Assembly (NCBI RefSeq): GCF_014170335.1
Contig: NZ_LZZS01000038.1
Location: forward strand, 1-64,000
Length of the DNA stretch: 64,000 nt
From: Achromobacter sp. UMC46
GTDB taxonomy: Bacteria; Pseudomonadota; Gammaproteobacteria; Burkholderiales; Burkholderiaceae_B
Reading direction: 5' to 3'
How positions within the stretch are numbered: position 1 is the stretch's first letter; every line of letters starts with the position of its first letter. Both the position numbers and the translations under genes were made by a program. Below, piece after piece: positions 1-9,370 of the stretch. The notes under the pieces are model-generated. The model was not told where the DNA came from and did not search any database. It saw only the letters and a list, made by a program, of their open reading frames with translations.

Positions 1-1
1 C

Positions 2-1942
2 GCTTCTGCCGCCCCCGCCGCCCCGCCCGATACGGAACCCGGCACCGTCCGCCACCCGCAGCATGCGCGGTTGCGCTACCTGCTGCAGGTGCTGGAAAAC
101 AATCCCGACCGCGCCGCCCCCGTCGCCGCCACGCTGCGTTCGCTCGTGGCCGACAACGACCCCACGTCCCTGCTGTGCGACACGGGCGTGGCGTCGCACC
201 CCGGCTTCTGGGGCGAATTCTGGGAACGCGCGCAGTCGCGGCTGTTGCCGCCGCCGCCCAACCGCGGCGACATGTTCGGCCTGTTCTCGCTGATTTTCCG
301 CCGCGCCGGCGACGCGCACTGGATCGAATCGCTGGACGACGACACCCTGGCCCGCATGCGCGCGCTGTATCGCCACGGCGACGGCCTTGCGCGCCTGGAC
401 CCCACGGCCCCCGAACCGCCCGCCCCGCGCCTGGAGCAGGCGCTCACCAGCAGCATCCAGGTGCTGGTCAGTCAGGTGCGCGCCACCGGCCTGAGCCAGG
501 ACATCCGCACGCGCCTGCCCGGCCGCGTGCAGGACACGCCGTTCTTCGCGCTGGCCGCCGCCTCGGCCGAACTGTGCGACAGCGGACCGGACACACCGCG
601 CGACGTCTTCGGCCGCCGGCTGAACATGTTCCGCGCGCTGCTGGACGGCTGCCGCGCCGCCACGCAAGGCGTCTACGACGAACTGGAGAAGAACGGCGTA
701 TCGGTCGAAGTGGTGTTCCAGATCGAACGCATGAAGCTGCGCCTGGCCCGCATCGAACTATTGCTGAGCGTGTGGGTGGACCCGACGCAGCGCCACAAGT
801 ACGTGCACCTGACGGCCGAGCTGATCCGCTCCACTCAGGCGCGCAGCAGCATCCGGCATCTGGCGGCCTCGTCGTTCGCGCAACTGGCCCGCCGCGTCAT
901 GGAGCGCACCGCCGAAACCGGTGAACACTACATCGCGCGCGACACCGCGGAATACCTGACGATGCTGAAAGCGTCGCTGGGTGGCGGCTTCATCATGGTG
1001 TTCACGGTTTATCTGAAGTTCTTCATCGTCTCGATGCACCTGGACAAGTTCATCGAAGGGCTGCTGGCGTCGCTGAACTACGCGGGTGGTTTCCTGGTGA
1101 TCCACTTCGCGCACTTCACGCTGGCCACCAAGCAACCCGCGATGACGGGGCCGGCGCTGGCCCATCGTCTGGACGACGCCTACACGCCCGAAGGGCGCGA
1201 GGCCTTCCTGGACGACACGCTGTCCATGATCCGTTCCAACGCGGCGGCCATCCTGGGCAACCTGGCCGTGGTATTCCCCCTGGCTTGGGGCCTGCAATGG
1301 ATCGCCGTGAACGGCCTGGAACGGCCGCTGATCAGCGCGGACAAGGCGCAGGAAACGCTGGCGTCGTTTTCGATCTGGGGCGCCACGCCCATCTATGCGG
1401 CGGCCACCGGCGTGCTGCTGTGGCTGTCCAGCCTCATCGCCGGCTGGGCCGACAACTGGTTCGCGCTGCACCGCGTGCACGACGTGATGGCCTACAACCG
1501 GCGCGCGCGGCACCTGTTCGGCGAACGCGGCGCGGTGCGCTGGGCCGGCTTCTGGCAACGCAACATCTCGGGCATCGCCGGCAACGTGTCGCTGGGCCTG
1601 ATGCTGGGCCTGGGGCCTGCCATCGTCAGCTTCTTCGGCCCGCACGTGGAAGTTCGCCACGTGACGCTCAGCGCCGGCCAGATCGGCACCGCGCTGGGCA
1701 CGCTGGGATGGGAAGTCGTGCATACCCACGCGTTCTGGATGGCGGTGGCCGGCACCGCGATGACGGGGTTGCTGAACGTGGGCGTGAGTTTCGCGCTGGC
1801 GTTCAACGTGGCGCTGCGCTCGCGCAACCTGCGCCGCGGCGACCGCGATTCGCTGTCCGCCGGCGTGCGACAGCGCATCTGGCAGCGGCCCGCCACGCTG
1901 TTCTGGCCGGTCAAGGCCCGGCCGGCGCCCGACCGCCCTTAA
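2..1942 (+). CDS. Gcr-family 'site-specific recombinase' membrane protein (5' end outside window)
   Basis: The frame is open from the window edge, so the true start lies upstream; a TTG at 71 is only an internal in-frame codon. The visible 646 residues match, from memory, the family annotated as site-specific recombinase Gcr (SpecificRecomb). The N-terminal half is soluble and helical. The C-terminal half has about six hydrophobic segments, including GGFIMVFTVYLKFFIV, AAILGNLAVVFPLAWGL and AFWMAVAGTAMTGLLNVG. No serine- or tyrosine-recombinase catalytic motif is apparent, so the recombinase label is doubtful and an inner-membrane protein of unknown role is safer. The stop overlaps the convergent phosphoribosyltransferase stop by 4 bp (1939-1942). 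Confidence 0.8.
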   Translation, partial: ASAAPAAPPDTEPGTVRHPQHARLRYLLQVLENNPDRAAPVAATLRSLVADNDPTSLLCDTGVASHPGFWGEFWERAQSRLLPPPPNRGDMFGLFSLIFRRAGDAHWIESLDDDTLARMRALYRHGDGLARLDPTAPEPPAPRLEQALTSSIQVLVSQVRATGLSQDIRTRLPGRVQDTPFFALAAASAELCDSGPDTPRDVFGRRLNMFRALLDGCRAATQGVYDELEKNGVSVEVVFQIERMKLRLARIELLLSVWVDPTQRHKYVHLTAELIRSTQARSSIRHLAASSFAQLARRVMERTAETGEHYIARDTAEYLTMLKASLGGGFIMVFTVYLKFFIVSMHLDKFIEGLLASLNYAGGFLVIHFAHFTLATKQPAMTGPALAHRLDDAYTPEGREAFLDDTLSMIRSNAAAILGNLAVVFPLAWGLQWIAVNGLERPLISADKAQETLASFSIWGATPIYAAATGVLLWLSSLIAGWADNWFALHRVHDVMAYNRRARHLFGERGAVRWAGFWQRNISGIAGNVSLGLMLGLGPAIVSFFGPHVEVRHVTLSAGQIGTALGTLGWEVVHTHAFWMAVAGTAMTGLLNVGVSFALAFNVALRSRNLRRGDRDSLSAGVRQRIWQRPATLFWPVKARPAPDRP

Positions 1943-2676
1943 GCGCCGGTCTCGGGCGCCCAGCCGCCCGCGACGCGACGCAGGCGCGGCGACTCGAACG
2001 CGCAGGCCACCGGCAGCGGCCCGCCCTGCGCGTCGACCAGACGGCTGCGCCAGCGCGTGCCCTGGCACATGGCCACGACAATGCCGGCCACCTCGGCGCC
2101 GCAGCGCGCCAGCAGCATCAGCGCGGACACCATCGTCTGCCCGGTGCTGACGGCGTCGTCCACCACCAGCACGCGGCGGCCCCGCAGCGTGCCCGCCAGA
2201 TTCGGGTCCACGAACAACAGTTTTCCGGCGTCCGGCGTGGTCAGCGACCGCACGGGCACGGACAGGCTTTCGTCATACCAGTACTTGCGGGAATAGCCGA
2301 ACGGCACGTAACGCGTAAAGCCCAGTCCGCGCGCCACCAGCGGCGCGAACGCCAGGCCCAGCGTGGGCAGCCCCACGACCACGTCCGCCTGGAACGCGCG
2401 CGCCCGGTCCGCCATGAACCCGGCAAGCGTCTCGACCACATCCAGGCTGGCGTGGTTGGCGATCAGCGACGCGACGCAGCGGTCGGGATCGCCCGGCACG
2501 GCGCGTAGCGGCAGCACCAGATAGCGGCCATCGGGCAGGCGCGCGGGATAGCCGCGGGAATACGGAGCGTCGGCCGGGATGGACAGCGCGCCGGCGGCGA
2601 CGATCTCTTGCCAGTAGCCGGTGGTGGCGTCAAAAGCCGATGCGGGGTGGGCGGGCGGTGCAGGGGAGGCAGTCAT
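1939..2676 (-). CDS. Phosphoribosyltransferase-family protein
   Basis: A 245-residue type I phosphoribosyltransferase. The PRPP-binding loop VLVVDDAVSTGQT lies at about residues 169-181, preceded by a hydrophobic strand. A second conserved strand and loop, DVVVGLPTLGLAF, lies near residues 98-110. Such enzymes move phosphoribose from PRPP to a base, or act as PRPP-sensing regulators; the substrate cannot be told from sequence. ATG 2676 is preferred over an in-frame TTG at 2685; neither has a strong ribosome site. It is last of a three-gene unit, 16 bp after the M20 amidohydrolase and downstream of a Bug receptor. That suggests a purine- or pyrimidine-like or amide ligand, but this is inference. 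Confidence 0.85.
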   Translation of the reverse strand: MTASPAPPAHPASAFDATTGYWQEIVAAGALSIPADAPYSRGYPARLPDGRYLVLPLRAVPGDPDRCVASLIANHASLDVVETLAGFMADRARAFQADVVVGLPTLGLAFAPLVARGLGFTRYVPFGYSRKYWYDESLSVPVRSLTTPDAGKLLFVDPNLAGTLRGRRVLVVDDAVSTGQTMVSALMLLARCGAEVAGIVVAMCQGTRWRSRLVDAQGGPLPVACAFESPRLRRVAGGWAPETGA

Positions 2677-2692
2677 ACGGAACAAGCGGGAT

Positions 2693-3904
2693 TCAAAACG
2701 CGGGTGCGTCGGCGGCCAGAAAGCGCTCTGCCAGCGTCACCCAGTAGCTGGCCGTGACCGGCAGGATGTCGTCGTTGAAATCGTAGTCGGGGTTGTGCAC
2801 CATGCAGCCGCCTTCGCCCTCGCCATTGCCGACGATGAAGTAGCTGCCCGGCACGGCTTCCAGCATGAAGGCGAAGTCGTCGCTGGCCTGCAGGGGCGCG
2901 AGATCCGGGATCACGCGTCCGGCGCCCAGCCACGCTTGCGCGACGGCGGCGGCGAATCGCGTCGCGCCTGCGTCGTTGACGACCGGCGGATAGCGCCACC
3001 GGTAGTCGACGTCGACCGTGGCGCGGTGCACGGCGGCCTGCGCCGTGGCAATCGCGGTAATGCGCTCGCGCAGCAACGCGCGCGTCTCGGGGCGGCGGGC
3101 GCGCACGGTCAGGCGCAGTTCCACCGACTTCGGGATCACGTTGGGCGCGTCGCCGCCATGAATGGCGCCGATGGTCACGACCGCCATGTCGTTGGGGTCG
3201 ACCTCGCGCGACACGATGGTCTGCAGGGCCAGCACGATGCTGGCGGCGGCCACGATCGGGTCAACCGCCACGTGCGGCATGGCGCCGTGCCCGCCCACGC
3301 CGCTGACCGTCAGCACCACGGTGTCGGACGAGCTGTACATCACGCCGGCGCGGAAGCCGAAATGCCCGGCTGGATAGCCGGGTTCATTGTGGAAGCTGTA
3401 CACGGCATCGCACGGGAAGCGGTCGAACAGGCCGTCGGCGATCATCTTCTGCGCGCCGCCGTGGCCTTCTTCGGCAGGCTGGAAGATCAGATGCACGGTG
3501 CCGTCGAACTGCCCGCGCTGCGCCAGCGCGCGGGCCGCGGCCAGCAGGGTGGCCGTGTGCCCGTCGTGCCCGCAGGCGTGCATCTTGCCGGGGTGCTGGC
3601 TGGCGTAGGGCAGGCCGGTGGTTTCATGAATGGGCAGGGCGTCCATGTCGGCGCGCAGGCCCAGCCGGCGCGTCCCCGTCCCTCGACGCAACGTGCCGAC
3701 CACGCCGGTCACGCCCAGGCCGCGATGCACCTCATAGCCCCAGGCCGCCAGGCGCTCGGCCACCAGATCGCCGGTGGCGACTTCCTGGTAGGCCAGTTCG
3801 GGATGCGCATGGATCTGATGACGCAGCGCCACCATCTCTTGCTGGATCGCCTGGATTTCAGGCAGCACGGGGCCAAGCGTGGGATCGTTCATGTCGTCAG
3901 GCAT
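2693..3904 (-). CDS. M20-family amidohydrolase (hippurate / N-acyl-amino-acid hydrolase type)
   Basis: A 403-residue cytosolic metallopeptidase-fold amidohydrolase of family M20D. Metal-binding motifs are clear: RADMDALPI at residues 84-92, HACGHDGH at 109-116 and QPAEEG at 142-147, followed by the dimerisation domain and a C-terminal conserved histidine region. The family cleaves N-acyl or N-aroyl amino acids such as hippurate or IAA conjugates to a free amino acid and a carboxylate. It is 20 bp downstream of the Bug receptor gene, so receptor and hydrolase are probably co-expressed. An ATG at 3892 is an alternative start. Confidence 0.93.
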   Translation of the reverse strand: MPDDMNDPTLGPVLPEIQAIQQEMVALRHQIHAHPELAYQEVATGDLVAERLAAWGYEVHRGLGVTGVVGTLRRGTGTRRLGLRADMDALPIHETTGLPYASQHPGKMHACGHDGHTATLLAAARALAQRGQFDGTVHLIFQPAEEGHGGAQKMIADGLFDRFPCDAVYSFHNEPGYPAGHFGFRAGVMYSSSDTVVLTVSGVGGHGAMPHVAVDPIVAAASIVLALQTIVSREVDPNDMAVVTIGAIHGGDAPNVIPKSVELRLTVRARRPETRALLRERITAIATAQAAVHRATVDVDYRWRYPPVVNDAGATRFAAAVAQAWLGAGRVIPDLAPLQASDDFAFMLEAVPGSYFIVGNGEGEGGCMVHNPDYDFNDDILPVTASYWVTLAERFLAADAPAF

Positions 3905-3924
3905 CCTTGAGGGGTTCAGCAGCC

Positions 3925-4908
3925 TTATTCCTGCTGGATGTTGGCGCTTTTCACGATGTGCGCGTACACGGCCTTTTCCTTCTTCAGGAATGCGGCGAAG
4001 TCTTCCGGCGAGCCCTCGCCAGCGATGGCGCCGCCTTCGGCCAGGCGCTTTTGCACATCGTCCAGTTTCAGCACGGCGTTCAAGGCCTGGTTCAGCGCCC
4101 GCACCACTTGCGGATCCGTGCCCGTTGGCGCGAACACGCCCATCCAGGTGTTCAATTCAAAGCCCTTCAGCTCGGCGGTTTCACCGAACGCCTGCACGCC
4201 CGGCAAGGTGCCGACGCGTTCCGCGGACGTCACGCCCAGCGCGCGCAGCTTGTTCTGCTGCACCAGCGGCGTGGCGCTGGTGGTGACGAGCAGGCCCAGG
4301 TCCACCTGGCCGCCCATCACATCGTTGGTGATCTGCGCGCCGCCGCGATAGGGCACGTGGACGAGTTTGACCTTGGCCTGGTCCTGCATCACTTCCATTG
4401 ACAGGTGCAGCACGGTGCCGACGCCCGACGACGCATACGTCAGCGTGTCCGGCTTGGCACGCGCCAGCGCGATCAGTTCGCCCATGTCTTTCACCGGCAG
4501 GCCCGGGCGAGCCAGCAGCACGACGGGCGCGGTGGTCACCAGGGCTACCGGCACCAGGTCTTTCTCGGCGTCGTACTTCACGGCCGAATTGATCAGCCGG
4601 GCCACGCTGATGGGGCCGTCGAACCCCATCACCAGCGTATAGCCGTCGGGCGCGGCATGGGTGGCGCGGGCCACGCCCAGCACGCCGCCTGCGCCCGCCA
4701 CGTTGTCCACGATGATGGATTGTTTCAACCGCTCCGACAGCTTCTGCGCCACCAGGCGCGCCGTGGTGTCCACGTTGCCGCCCGGGCTGAACGGCACGAT
4801 CAGGGTCAGCGGCTTCGCCCCCGGCCAGGGCGTTTGGGCACAGACGGCAGGGGCGATGCACAGCGCGGCCGCCAGCGCGGACACGGACAGGAAAAGGCGT
4901 TTGAACAT
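3925..4908 (-). CDS. Bug-family tripartite tricarboxylate transporter substrate-binding protein
   Basis: A 327-residue periplasmic receptor. ATG 4908 gives a classical signal peptide (MFKRLFLSVSALAAALCIAP, cleavage near AVCAQ). The mature part has the Bug hallmark LTLIVPFSPGGNVD near the start, and later YASSGVGT and HVPYRGGAQ, which line the ligand cleft in this family. Bug proteins bind carboxylates and amides; the ligand cannot be read here. No TctA/TctB membrane genes are adjacent, as is common in Bordetella relatives. It begins an operon with the amidohydrolase and is divergent from a LysR gene. Confidence 0.92.
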   Translation of the reverse strand: MFKRLFLSVSALAAALCIAPAVCAQTPWPGAKPLTLIVPFSPGGNVDTTARLVAQKLSERLKQSIIVDNVAGAGGVLGVARATHAAPDGYTLVMGFDGPISVARLINSAVKYDAEKDLVPVALVTTAPVVLLARPGLPVKDMGELIALARAKPDTLTYASSGVGTVLHLSMEVMQDQAKVKLVHVPYRGGAQITNDVMGGQVDLGLLVTTSATPLVQQNKLRALGVTSAERVGTLPGVQAFGETAELKGFELNTWMGVFAPTGTDPQVVRALNQALNAVLKLDDVQKRLAEGGAIAGEGSPEDFAAFLKKEKAVYAHIVKSANIQQE

Positions 4909-5034
4909 GATGAGGGCGATCAGGGCGGGAACGCGCGCCCGGGCAGGGGCGCGCACGAGGGCGACGGCGCCATCCTACGCAGCTCCTGGTAATAACTGAA
5001 ATGGTATATTTTTATAGATTCATCAGGTAAATCT

Positions 5035-5994
5035 ATGACCAAGCGCCCCGAGCCGGACCGCCCGGCCACGCCGTCGCGCCAACCCACCTTGCGCCAGTTG
5101 CGCGGTTTCAAGGAAGTGGCGCGCCACGCCAGCTTCAGCCGTGCCGCCCAGGCGCTGGCGCTGAGCCAGCCCGCGCTGTCCTCGGCCATCCGCGAACTCG
5201 AAACGCTGATGGGCGTGGCGCTGTTCGAGCGCAGCACCCACCACGTGCGCCTGACCCCCGCGGGGCTTGCCGCCCGCGCCCAGATCGAATGGCTGCTCCA
5301 TACCTACACCCAGGGCGCCGACGACCTGCAGCGCCTGCTGGACACGCAGGCCGCCACCGTGCGCATCGGCTGCATCCCGTCCACCATGCATTTGCTGGCG
5401 CCCGCCGTGGCGCAATGGCGCTTGCGGCATCCCGAGACCGTGCTGGTCTTGAGCGACCACCTGAACGATGAACTGATGGCGGCCTTGAACAACGGCGAAC
5501 TGGACATCGGGCTGGGGCTGGATTTCGGCCTGACGCCCGGCGTGGCCGCCGCCTTCGTGGCCGAAGACGAACTGGTCGCGGTGCTGGCCGACACGCACCG
5601 GCTCTCGCGCCGCAGCGCGGTCACCTGGCAAGACCTGAAGCACGAGCCGCTGGCCGTGCTATCGCGCGGCAGCACCTACGAGATGATCGTGTCCACCTTG
5701 CGCCAGCAGGGCGCGGACCTGGCCGCGACCGACACGCTGAACTACACCGACACGCTCTACAGCCTGGTGCGCGCCGGGCTGCGCGTGGGCTTGATCTCGC
5801 GCTTGTACACGCAAGGCCAGCGCGGCGACGGCTTGGCCGTCGTGCCCGTGCAACGCCCGCAGATGACGCGGCGCATCTGCCTGATGACCCGGGCCCCCGA
5901 ATCGCAAGCCCGCGTGGCGGTGCAGCGCTGCTATGCGGAACTGGCCGGCATGCTGCGCGGCCGCGCCGGACGGCAGGCGCGCATCAAAACGTGA
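5035..5994 (+). CDS. LysR-family transcriptional regulator
   Basis: A 319-residue regulator. An N-terminal winged helix (about residues 18-77; FSRAAQALALSQPALSSAI recognition region) precedes the periplasmic-binding-like effector domain. The start at 5035 follows a CAGG element 8-10 bases upstream. It is transcribed away from the Bug receptor gene across a 126-bp AT-rich gap (4909-5034), the usual arrangement for control of the divergent operon; effector and operator are not identified. Its stop overlaps the convergent tip-adhesin gene by 11 bp. Confidence 0.93.
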   Translation: MTKRPEPDRPATPSRQPTLRQLRGFKEVARHASFSRAAQALALSQPALSSAIRELETLMGVALFERSTHHVRLTPAGLAARAQIEWLLHTYTQGADDLQRLLDTQAATVRIGCIPSTMHLLAPAVAQWRLRHPETVLVLSDHLNDELMAALNNGELDIGLGLDFGLTPGVAAAFVAEDELVAVLADTHRLSRRSAVTWQDLKHEPLAVLSRGSTYEMIVSTLRQQGADLAATDTLNYTDTLYSLVRAGLRVGLISRLYTQGQRGDGLAVVPVQRPQMTRRICLMTRAPESQARVAVQRCYAELAGMLRGRAGRQARIKT

Positions 5995-6979
5995 TGGTGG
6001 CGGTGACGACGTCCTTGTAGTCGCCGGGGCGCGGAGTCGTCTGCGCCGGCACCCTTCCATACACCGTGAACGTCTGGTTGGACCCGGTGCCGGTTCCCGT
6101 CCGGGGGCTGCCGCCCGTGGCATCGCCCCAGATGGTCGCGTAGTTGGCATCCTGATACAGCTGATAGCCGACGGTGTCGGCTGCCGTCGCGTGCTTCATT
6201 TTCCGGGCCAGCACATTGTTGGCGACGGAGCCGCCGTTCAATGCCACCGAGAACGCGTTGTTGTTGGTGCATTTGACGGTGATCGTGCTGCTGCCGGTCG
6301 TCGCGGCGCTCAAGACGCCTTTTGGCGGAAACATCAGATCGGTGGCGTTGATGGTGCAGTTCTTCTGCACCAGGGCCTTCACGGTCAGCGGCACCGGAAT
6401 GCGTTGCGTCGGCGTAATCGGGCAATTGGCCAGCCCGCCCAGGCCGAACACCACGTCCACCGTCGCGGTGGTCGCATAGTTCTCCAAGTACTGCGTGTTG
6501 GCGTTGTTCACAGTGGACACCAGCGGCTGGTTGCCCGGCAGTTTCCCGTAGAACTTGAACGTCGTGGACACGGGCCCGCCGCCGATGACAAGCGGCCCCG
6601 TCAGCAGGACCGATGTGGACCCCGTGCTGGTGGACGTGCCCCAGATCTTCGAGTGGGCTGCGTCCGTGTACAGGTTGTAGTTCATCCGGTTCGTGCCCGC
6701 GCCCAGCGTGCGCGGGTTGATCGACGTGCTGGTGTCGCCCTGGCCCAGGTTGAAGCACACCCGCGCAAACAGCCCGAGCAAGGTGAAGGTGCACGTCACC
6801 GCGATCTGCCCGCCGTCGCTGAACGTGTCGGCGGGCAGCAGCGGATTGACCGTGCCGAAGTTCACCGTATTGGTCGTGGTGGCCCCCAGCGCGCAGGAAC
6901 TGGCCTCGGACGCGCCGGCGTATCCGATGGACAGGACGGCCACCGCCTGCAGCACGCGCCGCATCCGCCGCGCCCTCAT
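5984..6979 (-). CDS. SCPU-domain tip protein of Csu-like pilus (two domains)
   Basis: A 331-residue secreted protein with a signal peptide ending near GASEASS. Two spore-coat-U/SCPU domains are visible, about residues 28-165 and 175-331. The second starts at CTINATDLMFP and ends with the donor-strand-like motif DVVTATITF at the very C-terminus. The two-domain layout matches tip adhesins (CsuE type) of archaic chaperone-usher pili. The ATG at 6979 overlaps the usher stop by 4 bp (ATGA), so the pair is translationally coupled. The same frame runs open upstream through the usher gene, but that stretch is not expected to be translated. Confidence 0.88.
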   Translation of the reverse strand: MRARRMRRVLQAVAVLSIGYAGASEASSCALGATTTNTVNFGTVNPLLPADTFSDGGQIAVTCTFTLLGLFARVCFNLGQGDTSTSINPRTLGAGTNRMNYNLYTDAAHSKIWGTSTSTGSTSVLLTGPLVIGGGPVSTTFKFYGKLPGNQPLVSTVNNANTQYLENYATTATVDVVFGLGGLANCPITPTQRIPVPLTVKALVQKNCTINATDLMFPPKGVLSAATTGSSTITVKCTNNNAFSVALNGGSVANNVLARKMKHATAADTVGYQLYQDANYATIWGDATGGSPRTGTGTGSNQTFTVYGRVPAQTTPRPGDYKDVVTATITF

Positions 6980-9318
6980 GGCCGCCCCCCGCCAAGCGGC
7001 TGGCACACGAACGGCCCCAGCGTGGGCATCGGCCGGTCCGTCGCATGCTCGTAGTCGAACGCGGCTTCGCAAGACACGCCCGCCCCCTTCACCCGCAGGT
7101 GGTTGCGCGCCTCCAAGTCCTCGACGAACGTCAGACCGTCGTATCCCAGCACGGAACGCTTGCCGCTTTCCACATGGGCCACCTCCGCCCCCACGGGCAC
7201 GAAGGCGCCGTCCGGCAGCGTCAGGACGACCGACGCCGCCGCATATTTTTCCACCTGGAATTTCGCCAGCACGCCGGCCCCTGCCTGCGGCACGACCACC
7301 AGCTTGGTGGTGTCCAGCTTCACGTCCACGGGCAGGTCTTCCGGATCGATCGCGATGCGGTTCGACTGATAGGAATTCAAGTCCGGCACCAGCAGATAGC
7401 CGCTGCCGTTGGTCCTGCCCAGCTTGCGGTTCTCGTGCAGCACCGCCACGTCGGCGGCGCCGTCCGTGGACACCAGCGCAAAGCTGTCGTTGATGCGGCG
7501 CGAGGGCAGCACCGCGCCGTCCATCAGCGCGATGGAGCCCGAGGCCTGCGCCGCTGCCATCGTCTGGCCGCCGTAGTCCTGCACGATGCCGGACAGCAGG
7601 CCGTAGCGGCCCAGGTACTGCGCCTGCCCCTGGTTGTATCGCATGCTGCCCGAGCGGCCGTTCTGCACCGCCCAACCCCAGCCGCCCTCATAGGCCACGC
7701 TGCTTTGCGCGCCGACGCTGTACATGTCCTGCCCGCCCTGCCGGCTGACCGAGACGGTGGCTTGCGTCCGGTCGCCCAGCATGACGGACAGGCCCAGGTA
7801 GACGCCACGCGACCCGGATTGATTGAAATCGTTGTAGGCGCTCAGCGTCATGACGACCCGGCTGTGCAGGTTGACGGTGTATGACGCCGATGCCAGCTGG
7901 GCGGCCGGCACCTGCGGCATGCGGTAGCCGATATAGCTGACCGCCACGCTTTGCGACGCCGTCAACGGCAAGGACACGGTCACGCGTTCGGTCTGGCGGG
8001 GCACGGGCGCGTCTTCGCGCGACCCCAGGTCGCCGTAGTCGCCCAGCGCGCGCGTGGCCTGCGCATCCACGCTGAACGCCGGTTGCACATACTGGTAGCC
8101 CAAGCCGACCTGGCCGCCGGCATAGCGTCCCGCGCTGCCCGACAGCGATCCGCTGACCACACCCGCCTGGCCCAGCTTCACCAGGGCGCCCGCCCCGATG
8201 TTGTACAGGCCCGCCGTGGCTTCGCCATGCCCCTCCCAGGTCAGGGCGTCGCTGTAGCCATAGCGCCCGGAAGCCGCCATCACCGGCTGGTTGTCATAGT
8301 CGAAAGAGCGCACGCTGAACAGGCGCCGCACGAACCCCGCCTCGACGGAATAGCTGGATAGCCCGGCGGCCAGCATGCGCGTATCGATGTAAAGCGGCAC
8401 CGATGTGCTGACCGTGCGCCCCAGCGCGTCGCGCGTGACCAGCGTGGCCTGGCCTGCGCCCGTGATGCCCGGCACCTGATTCACCACGAATGGCCCGGGC
8501 GGCACGTTGCCCGAATACTGCTGAACGCCATTGATATACAGCGCGACCGAAGAGGGCACGACGGAGGAGGCGCTGAGTGTCGAAACCGGAAACGTGACCA
8601 GGTCCGGACGCAACGCGAAATTCCTGCCCCACTGGATGCCCGCCAGGCGCACCGAACGCGACCAGTTCAACGACGAGGTGATGGTGTCGCCCAGACGCAG
8701 CGTGCGCATCGTCTCCTGGTCGGAGCGGGTCCAATAGGTGTCGTAGCGCACATAGCGGTCGCCGGCTCCCCCCAGATAGGACGTGCCGGTGTTGCTGAAC
8801 AGGCCGTACCGGTCGAAGTAGCGCTGCTCGGTGAACAGCGCCAGCCGGTAGCGCGAGTCGGTCTGCGTGTAGGCGTCGTAGTTCAGCAGCAGGCCGCGCC
8901 CGGCGGTCGCCGGCGGCGTCTTCGGCGTCCCCCGCACGCCCAGCTCGTAGGGCAGGCGCAAGGCGTCGGGCAACATGATGTCCACGGATTGCGCGGCCGG
9001 ATTGTAGGCATATCGCAGGCCCGCGACCCGGTCCAGCGCGATCTCGCCCGTATCGGGCATGCCGACTTTCGACAGGTCGACGCCCACCGAGCGCAACGCG
9101 TTGCCGCTGATGGACAGGCGGCCCTGCGCGTCCCGGAAACGCAGCAGTTGGGACGTATTGGTGCCGTTGATACTCACCTCCAGAAACACGTCGCGTTCGG
9201 CGAAATCGCCGAAGGTCAACAAGGGGTCGGACGGAGCCGCCTGGGCTTGCGCACCCAGCAAACACAGTGCGAAGCACCAGACGCGTCGCCCGCGCACATG
9301 GGAAGCGCGTACTGCCAT
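6976..9318 (-). CDS. Outer-membrane pilus usher (CsuD-like)
   Basis: A 780-residue usher. The signal peptide ends near GAQAQA. An N-terminal chaperone-binding region follows, then the long beta-barrel with the plug-associated FVVNQVPGITGAGQATL segment near residue 280, and a C-terminal Cys-containing domain (VSCEAAFDYEH). It moves chaperone-subunit complexes across the outer membrane. ATG 9318 is chosen because AGAGGAAGG lies about 7 bases upstream; a TTG-type start at 9378 would overlap the chaperone gene. It lies 52 bp after the chaperone and overlaps the tip-adhesin start. Confidence 0.92.
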   Translation of the reverse strand: MAVRASHVRGRRVWCFALCLLGAQAQAAPSDPLLTFGDFAERDVFLEVSINGTNTSQLLRFRDAQGRLSISGNALRSVGVDLSKVGMPDTGEIALDRVAGLRYAYNPAAQSVDIMLPDALRLPYELGVRGTPKTPPATAGRGLLLNYDAYTQTDSRYRLALFTEQRYFDRYGLFSNTGTSYLGGAGDRYVRYDTYWTRSDQETMRTLRLGDTITSSLNWSRSVRLAGIQWGRNFALRPDLVTFPVSTLSASSVVPSSVALYINGVQQYSGNVPPGPFVVNQVPGITGAGQATLVTRDALGRTVSTSVPLYIDTRMLAAGLSSYSVEAGFVRRLFSVRSFDYDNQPVMAASGRYGYSDALTWEGHGEATAGLYNIGAGALVKLGQAGVVSGSLSGSAGRYAGGQVGLGYQYVQPAFSVDAQATRALGDYGDLGSREDAPVPRQTERVTVSLPLTASQSVAVSYIGYRMPQVPAAQLASASYTVNLHSRVVMTLSAYNDFNQSGSRGVYLGLSVMLGDRTQATVSVSRQGGQDMYSVGAQSSVAYEGGWGWAVQNGRSGSMRYNQGQAQYLGRYGLLSGIVQDYGGQTMAAAQASGSIALMDGAVLPSRRINDSFALVSTDGAADVAVLHENRKLGRTNGSGYLLVPDLNSYQSNRIAIDPEDLPVDVKLDTTKLVVVPQAGAGVLAKFQVEKYAAASVVLTLPDGAFVPVGAEVAHVESGKRSVLGYDGLTFVEDLEARNHLRVKGAGVSCEAAFDYEHATDRPMPTLGPFVCQPLGGGRP

Positions 9319-9370
9319 GGCCTGCCTTCCTCTTGCTCGCCGGTGCGCCTGCGGACGCACCGGCACGCGA

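Noticed and set aside
758..2068. Long minus-strand open frame opposite the Gcr-family gene
   Set aside because: Arg/Gln/His-rich composition with no domain; an antisense shadow produced by high GC.
6980..7675. Upstream extension of the tip-adhesin frame through the usher gene
   Set aside because: The added residues have shadow composition and would remove the signal peptide from the N-terminus; the ATGA overlap gives the real start.
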